Origin: Paucibacter_B soli
GTDB lineage: Bacteria > Pseudomonadota > Gammaproteobacteria > Burkholderiales > Burkholderiaceae_C
Length of the DNA: 64,000 nt
Assembly: GCF_037482845.1 (NCBI RefSeq)
Contig: NZ_JBBHJW010000009.1
Span: forward strand, 242,429 to 306,428
Reading direction: 5' to 3'
Below, one piece after another: positions 34,878 to 44,069 of the stretch. A model generated the notes under the pieces. That model saw only the letters and a list, made by a program, of their open reading frames with translations. It was not told where the DNA came from and did no database searches. Within the stretch, counting starts at the first letter, position 1, and each line of letters opens with the position of its first letter. The translations under genes and the position numbers were made by a program.

Positions 34878-35000
34878 GGCGATCTTGCTGGCTGGCGGTG
34901 ATCTTGTTTCTGGCTTGTCCAGTGCTAGCTCCCTTAGGACACGTTCTCCCGAATCGTCGAATTTTCAAGCGTAGCTAGCTCTGGAAGCCATGGTCGCGAC

Positions 35001-35029
35001 TTGTCAAGACGTCGCGTATATGGTATCCT
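35001..35029 (+). promoter_or_regulatory. Promoter of the lipoprotein gene
   Basis: TTGTCA, 17 bp (with GTCGCGTATATGG), TATCCT, then CTACACTGC. It matches the shared style closely. Confidence 0.75.
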
Positions 35030-35109
35030 CTACACTGCACTTTCCGCTGATGACTCTTCTCGGCGGGACGGATTCCGGCTCCGATTACGCCGACATGGAG
35101 ATTCCTCGA

Positions 35110-36495
35110 ATGCGCATTTCTGCTTATCTGACTGCCGGCTTGGCCGTCATTGCTGGCGCCGTGCTTACCGCTTGTGGCGGTGGTGGGGCTGGTGGTGGCC
35201 TTCCTGATGCTAGGCCCTCTTCCGTGACGGTCGCGGTGACACAAGTCGCCTCAACGGTGCCTATGGGGAAATCCTTCATCGCTTCGGCAACGGCCACTTC
35301 GCAGCCGACGCAGATGCAAAAGATGTCCTGGACGGTTGCCAAGGTGACCGTCGGCGCGCCTGACCTCGGCATCAGCAATGGGGACTGTGCCGCGGCTACT
35401 CGCAACAACAAGACCATCAATGGCATTACTCAAAGCAGCTGGGCCTGTGATGCTGTTGTTTCAGCCCCAGCTTCCGTGGCTGCCGACTCGACGTATCGTG
35501 TCACTTTCACGGGAGTCGACATGAGCGGCAATGCCTCGGTTGACTCGCGCGATGTTGTTGTCGTTTCAACTGGCACTGGCGCGACGCCGCTGCCTCCCTC
35601 GGTCGTTACTCCTGCGGGTCTGTCTGTCGCTGCAGGTGCTGATGTCGGCGTGAGCTGCTTTGCCAACTCCGGCTTCCTGAATCCGGGCTCGAAGTACGTC
35701 TTCGGTTGGGTCGTGAAAGACAACCCTGCCGGTCTGTCTCTGGCGCTTTCGCCGCAGAGCGATGGATCGCTGTCCTTCAAGGCTCCGCTGGTCGCTTCTG
35801 CTGCTTCGGTCACCTTGCAGTGCCGTGTGACCGATGACAACCTGTCGATGACGACGTCGGACACGGTGGTCACCATTTCCCCTGCCGCTGGAGTCGTTGC
35901 GGTTGCAAATCCGGGTTCGACCCAGACTGTTGCCACCAACAACGTGGTGATCCTCGATGGTTCGGCCAGCACAGCCCCGGGCAACCCTGTCCTCTACTAC
36001 AAATGGATCCAGGTTTCTGGTCCGTCGGTGGTCATGTCCAGTGCTGATGTGGCAAGGCCTTCCTTCATGGCCCCTCTGGTATCCGATACGACTCGCTTGG
36101 TCTTCCGGCTTGTGGTCTCGACCAAGTTCCCGATCAATCCGGAGGCGGCAGCGGCTTCAGAACAGTCAACGGTGGCGGTCTTCGTGACACCGACCCCGCC
36201 CCTGTCGCTGGTCGTGACCTCGTCGCAATCAGTCAAGAGCGCTGTACCAGTTGTTCTGAATGTCGCCGCAAGTCCGACTATCGGTGCTGCGCTGTATTAC
36301 TCCTGGTCTCAGGTTTCTGGCCCTACGGTCACGCTGGCTGGCGCCAACACCGAGAAGGCGAGCTTCGTGTCGCCGGCCGTAGCTGGGTCTCCTGTCGGGC
36401 TGCGTTTCTCCGTCAGCGTTTCTCGCAAGCCCCTGGCTGCCTCGCTACCTCAAGAGATCGTGTCCTCGGATGTGGTGGTTCAAGTCAACCCTTGA
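35110..36495 (+). CDS. Surface lipoprotein with Ig/PKD-like domains
   Basis: A 461-residue lipoprotein. The signal peptide ends in lipobox LTAC followed by GGGG, so the mature N-terminal Cys should be lipidated. Two or more Ig-like units follow; the best is ATNNVVILDGSASTAPG with YYKWIQVSGP, the PKD/REJ pattern, repeated as YYSWSQVSGP. Such proteins act in surface adhesion or cell contact. The ATG with GGAG 9 nt upstream was chosen over earlier in-frame starts because it gives a compact signal peptide. Confidence 0.8.
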   Translation: MRISAYLTAGLAVIAGAVLTACGGGGAGGGLPDARPSSVTVAVTQVASTVPMGKSFIASATATSQPTQMQKMSWTVAKVTVGAPDLGISNGDCAAATRNNKTINGITQSSWACDAVVSAPASVAADSTYRVTFTGVDMSGNASVDSRDVVVVSTGTGATPLPPSVVTPAGLSVAAGADVGVSCFANSGFLNPGSKYVFGWVVKDNPAGLSLALSPQSDGSLSFKAPLVASAASVTLQCRVTDDNLSMTTSDTVVTISPAAGVVAVANPGSTQTVATNNVVILDGSASTAPGNPVLYYKWIQVSGPSVVMSSADVARPSFMAPLVSDTTRLVFRLVVSTKFPINPEAAAASEQSTVAVFVTPTPPLSLVVTSSQSVKSAVPVVLNVAASPTIGAALYYSWSQVSGPTVTLAGANTEKASFVSPAVAGSPVGLRFSVSVSRKPLAASLPQEIVSSDVVVQVNP

Positions 36496-36520
36496 TGCCC
36501 TGCCGATGTAGAAGTTCCTT

Positions 36521-36545
36521 GGGCCGCTCTATGCGGCCCATTTCA
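36521..36545 (+). terminator. Probable terminator after the lipoprotein gene
   Basis: GGGCCGC-TCTAT-GCGGCCC hairpin followed by a short ATTTCA. The T-run is weak, so partial read-through is possible. Confidence 0.5.
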
Positions 36546-36604
36546 ATGGAGCTGAGCGCTCAGGAGGCTCCAGCACCATGAACCAATTGTCACGGAGCAA
36601 ATCG

Positions 36605-38569
36605 ATGGCCACCTCCACCCCAAAATACGACGAATCAGCCATCCGGGTCCTGAAGGGCCTGGAGCCGGTCAAGCAGATGCCGGGCATGTACACCCGCACC
36701 GACTGCCCGCTTCACATCATCCAGGAGGTCCTGGACAACGCCACCGACGAGGCCATTGGTGGCTACGCCAAGAACATCCGCGTGGAGCTGCTGGCCGATG
36801 GCTGCGTCCAAGTCGCAGACGATGGCCGCGGCATCCCGGTCGGCCTGCACCCTGAAGAAGGTGTGCCAGTGGTCGAGCTTGTCTTCACGCGTCTTCACGC
36901 CGGCGGCAAGTTCGACAAGGCCAATGGCGGGGCCTACAAGTTTTCTGGCGGCCTGCACGGCGTCGGCGTCAGCGTGACCAATGCCCTCTCCGACATGCTG
37001 CGCGTCGAGGTGACGCGCGATGGCCGGGCCTGGATGATCGAGTTCTCCAATGGCGATGTCTCGGTGCCACTCAAAAAGCTGGAAAAGGCCGAGGGTACGG
37101 GCACGAAGGTCACGGTCAGGCCGAACCCCAAATACTTCGACTCCCCTGCACTTCCTGTGGCCGAGTTGTGCGAGTTGCTGCACTCGAAGGCCGTCTTGCT
37201 GCCCGGCCTGACCGTCACCCTGGTCGACGCCAGCCGCCCGGGCGAAGACCCCGTCGAAACCGTCTTCCGGTATGAGAACGGCATGGCCGAGTACCTGGAC
37301 GAGATGACTCACCAGGAGTCCCTGGTTCCCAAGATCACTGGCGCCGTCTTCGCTGGCCCAAATGACGAGTCCTTCTCAGATGGTGAAGGCGCAGCTTGGG
37401 TTCTCTCTTGGTACGAGAACGGAGATGGCGCTGGCCGTTCGTTCGTCAACCTGATCCCAACACCCCAGCACGGCACCCACCTGTCTGGCCTGCGCGCTGG
37501 CGTGTTCAACGCCATCCGCAACTACATCGATCACCAGGCGATGCTGCCCAAGGGCGTCAAGCTGACCGCTGACGACGCCTTCAAGTCTGCCCGATTCGTG
37601 CTGTCTGCGCGCATCCTCGAGCCTCGCTTCGACAACCAGACCAAGGATCGCCTGAACAGCCGCGATGCCGTGAAACTGGTTGAGCGCATGTCGCAACCGG
37701 TGGTCGAGGCCTGGCTGAATCACAACCCAGTTTTCGCCAAAGCCGTTGCCGAGATCGTCATTCGCCACGCCCAGGCTCGCCAGCGAGCCGCAAAGGTCCC
37801 GGAGCGCCGCAAGGGCTCCTCGGTGGTAATGCTCCCCGGCAAGCTCGCGCCCTGCGAATCCGAGGATCCTGCAGTCACCGAACTCTTTCTGGTCGAGGGC
37901 GACTCGGCCGGCGGCTCCGCGAAGCAGGGCCGCAGCAAGGAAAACCAGGCCATCCTGCCTTTGCGCGGCAAAGGCAAGAACTCCTGGGAGCAAGACAAGG
38001 ACGAAGTCCTCGCCAACAACGAGATCCACGACATCAGCATCGCCATCGGCGTGCAGCCGCATGGTCCTCATGAAGAGGTGGACCTTTCTGGCCTGCGCTA
38101 CGGGAAGATTTGTATCCTGGCCGACGCCGACGTGGACGGCTTCCACATTCAGTGCCTGCTGTTGACGCTCTTCCTGCGCCACTATCCGCGCCTGGTCGAG
38201 AAGGGGCACATCTACATCGCGAAGCCACCGCTGTACCGCCTCGATGCCGACCGCTCAGGCAAGAGTCGACCGCCACAAAAAATCTACTGCATGGACGAGG
38301 GTGAGCTGTCGATGTGGCAGGACCGACTGCGGATCGAGGGTTACACCAACGTCCGCTCGAGCCGCTTCAAGGGCCTGGGAGAAATGAACCCTCCAGAGCT
38401 GTGGGAAACCACTCTCTCTCCTGAGACACGGCGACTGGTGCAGGTTCAACTCCCTGAGGATCAGCGAGAGGAAGCACATCAGCTCTTCGACAACCTCATG
38501 GCCAAAGGCCAGGTCAGTTGGCGTCGCGCCTGGATGGAACGTCGCGGCGACGAAGTGGAGGCTGGTTGA
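36605..38569 (+). CDS. parE: Topoisomerase IV subunit B (ParE)
   Basis: A 654-residue ATPase subunit of topoisomerase IV, which decatenates DNA. Visible are GHKL motifs (IIQEVLDNATDEA, ADDGRGIP, GGLHGVGVSVTNALS), the TOPRIM metal site (LVEGDSAGGSAKQGR and ADADVDG) and the ParE hallmark SSRFKGLGEMNPPELWE. The hallmark separates it from GyrB. An ATG 27 bp upstream with AGGAGG could also be used. Its stop overlaps the ATG of a small exported gene, with parC after that. Confidence 0.93.
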   Translation: MATSTPKYDESAIRVLKGLEPVKQMPGMYTRTDCPLHIIQEVLDNATDEAIGGYAKNIRVELLADGCVQVADDGRGIPVGLHPEEGVPVVELVFTRLHAGGKFDKANGGAYKFSGGLHGVGVSVTNALSDMLRVEVTRDGRAWMIEFSNGDVSVPLKKLEKAEGTGTKVTVRPNPKYFDSPALPVAELCELLHSKAVLLPGLTVTLVDASRPGEDPVETVFRYENGMAEYLDEMTHQESLVPKITGAVFAGPNDESFSDGEGAAWVLSWYENGDGAGRSFVNLIPTPQHGTHLSGLRAGVFNAIRNYIDHQAMLPKGVKLTADDAFKSARFVLSARILEPRFDNQTKDRLNSRDAVKLVERMSQPVVEAWLNHNPVFAKAVAEIVIRHAQARQRAAKVPERRKGSSVVMLPGKLAPCESEDPAVTELFLVEGDSAGGSAKQGRSKENQAILPLRGKGKNSWEQDKDEVLANNEIHDISIAIGVQPHGPHEEVDLSGLRYGKICILADADVDGFHIQCLLLTLFLRHYPRLVEKGHIYIAKPPLYRLDADRSGKSRPPQKIYCMDEGELSMWQDRLRIEGYTNVRSSRFKGLGEMNPPELWETTLSPETRRLVQVQLPEDQREEAHQLFDNLMAKGQVSWRRAWMERRGDEVEAG

Positions 38570-38931
38570 TGAAGCACCTCCTCATTGCCACCCTGGCCCT
38601 CGCGTCGTCAGCTGCAATGGCGCAGTACGCCTCGCCGCGCGCCGTGCAGCCCGCGGCTCCCACGCCAGCTCAGCGACCCGCGCCACAACTCAAGCCCGCA
38701 GCGCCGGCGGTTCAGCAGCCTGGTCAGACGGGACAAGGGGAAATCTCCCCCGTGTGCTTCGAGCCAATTGATCCGCGCGACACGGCTCTCACGGCCGCGC
38801 TGCATGCCAACAGCCTGCTCTGCCCGACCTCCACCAAGACAGGCGCTCCTTTCCGCTTGATTGGCGGCGGCAATGGCGAGATCCGCGCTGAATCCAAAGG
38901 GCCAGCGACGGTCTGGCACCGTGCCCGCTGA
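38569..38931 (+). CDS. Small exported Pro-rich protein between parE and parC
   Basis: A 120-residue protein with a signal peptide (MKHLLIATLALASSAAMA), a Pro/Ala/Gln-rich linker (about residues 20-60) and a compact end with two cysteines (SPVCFEPI, SLLCPTST). The ATG overlaps the parE stop by one base, so it is translationally coupled to a topoisomerase gene, which is unexpected for a periplasmic protein. The end VWHRAR is basic. I recognise no family. Confidence 0.65.
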   Translation: MKHLLIATLALASSAAMAQYASPRAVQPAAPTPAQRPAPQLKPAAPAVQQPGQTGQGEISPVCFEPIDPRDTALTAALHANSLLCPTSTKTGAPFRLIGGGNGEIRAESKGPATVWHRAR

Positions 38932-38967
38932 TCGAAGCGCCCACAAACAACTCAGGAATCGAATCTC

Positions 38968-41277
38968 ATGACTCTGGAAACATCCTTGCAGGCACCCCCA
39001 TCCGATCATGCAGTCACCATTCACGAGCACGCTGAGGACGCCTATCTTCAGTACGCAGTGTCGACGGTCAAGAATCGAGCCCTACCCGACGTCGAAGACG
39101 GCAACAAGCCCGTTCACCGCCGGGTCCTCTACGCCATGCATGCGCTGGGCCTGGATGCTCGATCCAAGAAGGTGAAATCGGCTCGAATCATTGGTGAGGT
39201 GCTCGGGAAATTCCATCCGCACGGCGACCAGGCTGCCTACGACGCCATGGTGCGCCTGGCACAGCCCTTCTCGCTCCGCTACCCGTTGATCGACGGCCAG
39301 GGCAACTTCGGTTCCCTCGACGGCGACACTGCCGCAGCCATGCGTTACACCGAGGCCCGCCTGGCGCCCATCGCCGACCTACTGCTCAACGAGCTCGGCC
39401 AAGGCACGGTCGACTTCACCGACAACTACGACGGCAGCCAGCAAGAACCCCTCCTACTGCCAGCTCGCCTACCCTTCATGCTGCTGAACGGCGGCTTTGG
39501 CATCGCGGTGAGCATGGCCAGCGACTGCCCGCCGCACAACCTGCGTGAAGTCGCGGACGCAGCCGCTTTGGTTGTAGCGAATCCCGCGGCCAGCCTTGAC
39601 GATGTGCTGAAGCACATCCTCGGACCGGACTTTCCCGGTGGCGGCCAACTGATCTCGACTCCCGAAGAGATTCGAGAGGCCTACGCCACTGGCCGGACTC
39701 CTTTGCGCTGCCGCGCTCGCTGGACTCGTGAAGATCTGGCGCGCAGCCAGTGGCAGATGGTCATCAACGAGTTGCCGTACCAAGTCTCGACGCGAATGAT
39801 CCTCGAAGAGATCGAGGAGTTGACGAATCCGAAGATCAAGGCGGGCAAGAAGACGCTGACGCAGCAGCAGCTCAACCTGAAGCAGATCGCGCTCGAGTTC
39901 CTGGACAAGGTCACCGACGAGTCCGACAAGGACAATGCGATCCGCCTGGTCTTCATTCCGCGCACCAGCAAAGTCGACTTTGACCAGATGATGGCCTTCT
40001 TGCTGGCCAACACCAGCCTCGAGGTCTCGGTTTCGTTCAACATGAACATGATCGGCCTCGACGGCCGGCCCCAGACAAAGGGCCTGTTGCCAGTGCTGAC
40101 CGAATGGGCTCAGTTCCGGGTGGATACGGTTCGCCGTCGTACTCAGTTTGAGCTGGACGGTGCGCTGCGACGGATTCACATCCTGGAAGGCCGGATGGTC
40201 GTCTACCTGAATCTGGACGCCGTCATCAAGATCGTTCGTTTCAGCGATGACCCGAAGCTCGAACTGATGAAGACCTTCTCGCTGAGCGAGATCCAGGCCA
40301 ACGACATCCTGGACATGCGCCTGCGCCAGCTCAACAACCTGGAAGGCATCAAGATCGAGCGTGAGCTCGACGAGCTGCGTACCCTTGCGGCTCGCCTGCA
40401 GACCCTGCTGGCCAACGATACGGAGCTGCGCGGCCTGGTTGTCTCCGAGATCCGTGCAGACGCCTCCCGCTTTGGCGACGACCGTCGGACGGTGATCCAG
40501 GTGGCCGAGCGTGTCACCGCATCGAGCGCTAGCGTGCGCAACGTGCCCGATGAAGAGATCACCCTTGTCATCTCCAAGAACCTCTGGGTCAAGGCTTACA
40601 AGGGGCATGGCCTCGACCAGGCCGCCTTCGCATTCAAGACTGGCGATGGGCTCCAGTTTGCGGTGGAGACTCGGACTGTGGGTTCCGTGTATCTGCTCGA
40701 CTCTAAGGGCCGCGCCTATCAGATGGATCCGTCGCAGGCACCGACCGGTCGCGGCGATGGCTTGCCACTGACGACATTCATCGAGCAGCAGGCCGGGGCC
40801 AAGATCGCAGCAGCCCTGACTGGGCCCGAGGAGAAGAAGTACCTCTTCGGCGGTGACATGGGCTACGGCTTCGTCTCACCCCTGAAGAGCCTGGCCTCGA
40901 AGCAGCGAGCAGGCAAAGCCTTCCTGACCCTGCAGGATGGCGAGAACCCCATCCCTCCAGTCGCCCTGCCCGAGAAGACTGACACCGGCAGCTGGCCTGG
41001 CTACATCGCTTGCGGGTCTACCGATGGTCGCATGTTGGCCTTCGTGCCGGATGAGGTCAAGGAGTTGCCTGGCGGCAAGGGCGTGATGCTAATGATCCTC
41101 GAGGATGACCAACGCCTGTCGGTGGTGCGCCATTGCGATGGGGCCCCCTTTGTGGGCAAGGTCAAGCTGGCAGGGAAAGAGTTGGACATCAAGCTGGCCG
41201 GACATGACTGGGAGAAACACGTCGGCCACCGCGCTCGCAAGGGCGCCCAAACTCCGAAGAAGGGAGTCCTGCTGTGA
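38968..41277 (+). CDS. parC: Topoisomerase IV subunit A (ParC)
   Basis: A 769-residue DNA-cleaving subunit. The active Tyr is in AAAMRYTEARL, and the winged-helix region shows KFHPHGDQAAYDAMVRLAQPF. At the classical quinolone-contact sites it has Gln and Asp where E. coli ParC has Ser80 and Glu84, which would probably lower drug binding. The C-terminal part is the beta-pinwheel repeat, ending in a basic tail without Arg-Pro. It would form a plasmid-encoded topoisomerase IV with ParE, helping resolve catenated replicons. Confidence 0.93.
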   Translation: MTLETSLQAPPSDHAVTIHEHAEDAYLQYAVSTVKNRALPDVEDGNKPVHRRVLYAMHALGLDARSKKVKSARIIGEVLGKFHPHGDQAAYDAMVRLAQPFSLRYPLIDGQGNFGSLDGDTAAAMRYTEARLAPIADLLLNELGQGTVDFTDNYDGSQQEPLLLPARLPFMLLNGGFGIAVSMASDCPPHNLREVADAAALVVANPAASLDDVLKHILGPDFPGGGQLISTPEEIREAYATGRTPLRCRARWTREDLARSQWQMVINELPYQVSTRMILEEIEELTNPKIKAGKKTLTQQQLNLKQIALEFLDKVTDESDKDNAIRLVFIPRTSKVDFDQMMAFLLANTSLEVSVSFNMNMIGLDGRPQTKGLLPVLTEWAQFRVDTVRRRTQFELDGALRRIHILEGRMVVYLNLDAVIKIVRFSDDPKLELMKTFSLSEIQANDILDMRLRQLNNLEGIKIERELDELRTLAARLQTLLANDTELRGLVVSEIRADASRFGDDRRTVIQVAERVTASSASVRNVPDEEITLVISKNLWVKAYKGHGLDQAAFAFKTGDGLQFAVETRTVGSVYLLDSKGRAYQMDPSQAPTGRGDGLPLTTFIEQQAGAKIAAALTGPEEKKYLFGGDMGYGFVSPLKSLASKQRAGKAFLTLQDGENPIPPVALPEKTDTGSWPGYIACGSTDGRMLAFVPDEVKELPGGKGVMLMILEDDQRLSVVRHCDGAPFVGKVKLAGKELDIKLAGHDWEKHVGHRARKGAQTPKKGVLL

Positions 41278-41361
41278 CCCAGCAGCGCGGCAAGCCGCGG
41301 CTTCGGGTCCATGACGACTCGCAGCCGACCATCACACCCTCAGCTGACGGGGGGCTCTCTC

Positions 41362-41799
41362 ATGGGCTTCCTCGACGAGCCGGGCACCAAGTTTGTGACT
41401 CCTCGAATCGGCTATGAGATCGTCACTTCGCGGCGGCAGCTGGCGCATGACAACTGGAGCATCGACGTTACCCGCGGCCAGACCTTCCCTACTAGCGAAG
41501 GAGCGCGCATTACAGGAGGGCGCTACCTGATGCGGGACAGGCGCGTTGGCGGACGGATCATCGGGGCCATCAACTTCACCTGCATTGAGAACGCCGGCGG
41601 CCGAGAGAAGATGATCCTGTCCAACATCGCCGTGGACCCCAGCTTTCGGAGGCAGGGTGTTGCCAGCCGATTGCTCGATGAGGTAGTTACGGACCACCCG
41701 CGCGCATGTCTGGACTCTTCAATGACCTCGGATGGCGCGGCATTCTTTGGGTACGCCCCCGGGGTCGCCAACAAAGCGCCCAAGCGACTGAGGCCGTAA
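41362..41799 (+). CDS. GNAT acetyltransferase with Arg-Pro tail
   Basis: A 145-residue acetyltransferase-fold protein: IIGAINFTCIENAGGREKMILSNIAVDPSFRRQGVASRLLDE contains beta4, beta5 and the acetyl-CoA loop RRQGVA. It is followed by the tail APKRLRP. The ATG with a G-run 8 nt upstream was chosen; an earlier in-frame start exists at 41311. It closes the recA-topoisomerase block, just before a region of IS debris. Confidence 0.7.
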   Translation: MGFLDEPGTKFVTPRIGYEIVTSRRQLAHDNWSIDVTRGQTFPTSEGARITGGRYLMRDRRVGGRIIGAINFTCIENAGGREKMILSNIAVDPSFRRQGVASRLLDEVVTDHPRACLDSSMTSDGAAFFGYAPGVANKAPKRLRP

Positions 41800-41816
41800 A
41801 AGGCATTGCTCTCCGA

Positions 41817-41850
41817 GACTAAACGCCGCCCGGCACTGTAGTCGGGGCAT
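41817..41850 (-). repeat. IS end, inverted copy
   Basis: On the minus strand this reads ATGCCCCGACTACAG, a GC stem and GGCGTTTAGTC. It matches 45521-45554 at about 31 of 34 positions in opposite orientation. Confidence 0.65.
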
Positions 41851-41855
41851 TGCAG

Positions 41856-42040
41856 GTCCACCAGCGACATGCGCCGCCGGCACAATCGACGACATCGGCA
41901 TCGACCTGGGTTTGATGGATCTGGCCGTTGACAGCAACGGTCGCAAGGAAGAGGCTCGACGGCCCTGCCGCTACCTGGAGCCCGTTCTGGCTGCTGCTCA
42001 GCTCGCCGACAAGGAGGATCGCGTGAAGTCGGTTCACCAA
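41856..42040 (+). pseudogene. tnpB relic
   Basis: About 60 codons align with RuvC-I and the following helix of the two full tnpB copies: DIGIDLGLMDLAVDSNGRKEEARR, then YLEPVLAAAQLADKEDRVKSVHQ. The similarity stops on both sides. It shows that a third member of this TnpB family was once here and was broken by rearrangement. Confidence 0.75.
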
Positions 42041-42474
42041 CTTTTCATGAGGCTGCTCAAAGGGATGCCCTCGATCTTGGCGAACGAGCCCTCATCCTCA
42101 ATCCCGTCCCCCTTCGACCGACAGGACGGAGCCGGCAAATTCGAGCCGATCAGGCCGCGGACTTGCCACCATGTCCACCACAATTGACCGAGTCTCAGTT
42201 CGCCGCCGTTGCGCGAGCGTGCCTCGGCCAGTCGGGCTGTTGCAAAAGGCCGTTTGCCTTCACGCTCGGCCGCCGCGATGAACCATTCAATTTCGCTCGG
42301 AGTGGCTACGCGGAATTGCTCCGTTTCCAGCAGATCGAGGCTCGCCCACATCGGAGCATCTCGGCGAACCTGAAGATACCGATAACCCGCCAGGGCGATG
42401 GATGCGGCGACCAAACCAGCGAACAGTGGACTGTTCAATAGAACGGCCATTAGGGAATCGAAGTTGCCTATCAT
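42034..42474 (-). CDS. Membrane-anchored unknown protein
   Basis: A 146-residue protein with one N-terminal hydrophobic helix (PLFAGLVAASIALAGYRYL) and a charged cytoplasmic-looking body containing PSEIEWFIAAAEREGKRPF. Its 3' end runs into the tnpB relic, so the C-terminus (after about GLIGSN) may be altered by the rearrangement. I recognise no domain. Four bp separate it from the membrane protein gene behind it. Confidence 0.5.
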   Translation of the reverse strand: MIGNFDSLMAVLLNSPLFAGLVAASIALAGYRYLQVRRDAPMWASLDLLETEQFRVATPSEIEWFIAAAEREGKRPFATARLAEARSRNGGELRLGQLWWTWWQVRGLIGSNLPAPSCRSKGDGIEDEGSFAKIEGIPLSSLMKSW

Positions 42475-42478
42475 GCAG

Positions 42479-42940
42479 TCAAATAGTCTTCACGCGCCCG
42501 AGTGGCACAACAAGCCAAATCGTGCCTAGCAAAACTTCGCCGGAAGCACTGAGCAGCGCCCAAATATACGCAAAAATTCGGAGCGCGCCGGTCGGGGATT
42601 CCGGCGTGGCAATGGCCAGCAAGAGAGCCACCGCCGACAGCGCAGTGGCCATAGCTATTCCTTTAGCGTGACGCCTTAGGACTTTAACTTCATCCGTCGA
42701 AGTCATGCATTGGCTGACGTGACAGAAGATCGATGCCCCGATACCGGCCAAAATTGCACTGCAGACAATGTTGGCCCAGAAGCCCATACCCAACTGCATC
42801 ATTACAACTTTCCAGTTGTCCCGCAGGCCGCCAAAAATCGCGATGCCTGCCCAAATGGAGCCGCTGACCTTGGCAACTGTCAGCGCGCAACTCGACCAAC
42901 CGCACCAGGGATTGGCTGATTCAGTGATATTCATGGACAT
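42479..42940 (-). CDS. Polytopic membrane protein, unknown
   Basis: A 153-residue protein with about four hydrophobic helices (VSGSIWAGIAIFGG; IVCSAILAGIGASIF; AMATALSAVALLLAIA; IFAYIWALLSASGEVLLGTIWLVV). An earlier ATG at 42979 lies inside the predicted -10 element, so the later ATG was chosen (GGGAAG lies upstream). No family is recognised. Confidence 0.6.
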   Translation of the reverse strand: MSMNITESANPWCGWSSCALTVAKVSGSIWAGIAIFGGLRDNWKVVMMQLGMGFWANIVCSAILAGIGASIFCHVSQCMTSTDEVKVLRRHAKGIAMATALSAVALLLAIATPESPTGALRIFAYIWALLSASGEVLLGTIWLVVPLGRVKTI

Positions 42941-42974
42941 CGTGACTTCCCAGTCTTTTATTGCAGATGCTTGT

Positions 42975-43003
42975 GACATATCACCACATCACAAAAGCGT
43001 CAA
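42975..43003 (-). promoter_or_regulatory. Promoter of the membrane protein gene
   Basis: On the minus strand: TTGACG, 17 bp ending TGTGGTGA, TATGTC. Same style as the other sites, with extended TGA. Confidence 0.6.
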
Positions 43004-43070
43004 GTTGGTCCCGTGGTGACTGGGATTGCTCCCCCTGGTTCAACAGAATTCACGCCGTACCACGTTCAAG

Positions 43071-43427
43071 CTAGTCGATGACCTGACGGGCTATAGCGTC
43101 CCACTGGTCAGGTTTGGCGGCACCGAGCGCGAAGGCGATCCGCATCCCAACGGTCGGCCGCCCTCGCTTCATCAACAGCGCAGCGGCGCCAGCGCACATG
43201 GCCTCGTGACCTGAAGGAATGTAGTTGTCTTCATCGTCCCATTCGCCGCCGCGCGACGAGTGGACCGTCTTGTGGCACTGGAATGTGGAATAGTCATCTT
43301 TCAGGAGCGTTTCGATGATCCCGTCCACACGGCCAGGGGCTAGCTCGACGGCCCCATCAACCAGGAACGGGCAGTTCTTGCACGGCTTCTTCAGCCGAAA
43401 TTGATGCTTAAAGGGATCGAGCTCCAT
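43071..43427 (-). CDS. Small Cys-rich protein (DUF6283-like, tentative)
   Basis: A 118-residue protein with a metal-site-like pattern: KPCKNCPF, FQCHKTVHSS and AMCAGAA. This order of CxxCP, CHxT and CxG resembles the phage/plasmid DUF6283 family, of unknown function, which probably binds iron-sulfur or zinc. Soluble. It is followed by small genes on the same strand. Confidence 0.6.
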   Translation of the reverse strand: MELDPFKHQFRLKKPCKNCPFLVDGAVELAPGRVDGIIETLLKDDYSTFQCHKTVHSSRGGEWDDEDNYIPSGHEAMCAGAAALLMKRGRPTVGMRIAFALGAAKPDQWDAIARQVID

Positions 43428-43440
43428 CCTACCTAGTGAG

Positions 43441-43635
43441 TCAGTGGCTCATCAGGAGCCGGTTGATTTGGGTGTCGTAGCAGCGCAGCTTGTCGGCATC
43501 GACACGCAAACGAGCTAACGCCGCATCGACATTGCCAGTCTCAATATCTCGGCGGGCCATCGCGGCAGCTGAGTAAATCTGCAAGTCGTCGCGCTCCAGT
43601 TCTGATTTCAGAATATCTAAATCATCTGCGGTCAT
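43441..43635 (-). CDS. Small helical protein
   Basis: A 64-residue acidic helical protein (DDLDILKSELERDDLQIYSAAAMARRDIETGNVDAALARLR). Its ATG overlaps the stop of the gene behind it by 4 bp (ATGA). Role unknown; the coupling and composition support expression. Confidence 0.6.
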   Translation of the reverse strand: MTADDLDILKSELERDDLQIYSAAAMARRDIETGNVDAALARLRVDADKLRCYDTQINRLLMSH

Positions 43636-43787
43636 TTTGTGAGCGCCGCGAGCAGGTTCGCCTTAGCCGTTGCCATGGTTTCGACATCCTTCTCGTCGGC
43701 GTCGTCACCACCAGCCTCCGCCCAGGCCACAGCCCGACAGGCAGCAGCAAAGGCGGAGATCAGTTCTTGAGCAGCGACTTCTTCCAT
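43632..43787 (-). CDS. Small acidic helical protein
   Basis: A 51-residue protein (MEEVAAQELISAFAAACRAV, then EKDVETMATAKANLLAALTK) preceded by GGAGAA about 9 nt upstream. It is coupled to the following small gene by an ATGA overlap. No family is recognised. Confidence 0.55.
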   Translation of the reverse strand: MEEVAAQELISAFAAACRAVAWAEAGGDDADEKDVETMATAKANLLAALTK

Positions 43788-44034
43788 TATCAGGTTCTCC
43801 TTGGAGCTGGTGACTCGGAGATAGCACCTCGCCGACAAGAGTGCAACGGCTCATCAAGTGCGCTGAAGGTGCGCGAACATCGCGAGAGATCAGGCCCGGC
43901 GAGCTTCCTGATTCTTTGAGCAAATCTGCCGCGCATCCCCCGACTACAGCGGGTTGGCACGAAGTGCCTGGAGGCAAAGCCGACCCGCTTAGTCGCGGGT
44001 CAGGCGGCTGGCACCTCGCGCCATGCGAGGTGCC

Positions 44035-44063
44035 TTGTACCTTTGGTTTCCATGTGATATCTG
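44035..44063 (+). promoter_or_regulatory. Leaderless promoter of the TnpB-like gene
   Basis: TTGTAC, 17 bp ending CATGTGA, TATCTG. Seven bases later is the G of the GTG start. Confidence 0.65.
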
Positions 44064-44069
44064 ATACTC

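Noticed and set aside
39469..40608. Long open frame opposite parC
   Set aside because: It mirrors ParC coding sequence; the plus strand has clear ParC motifs throughout.
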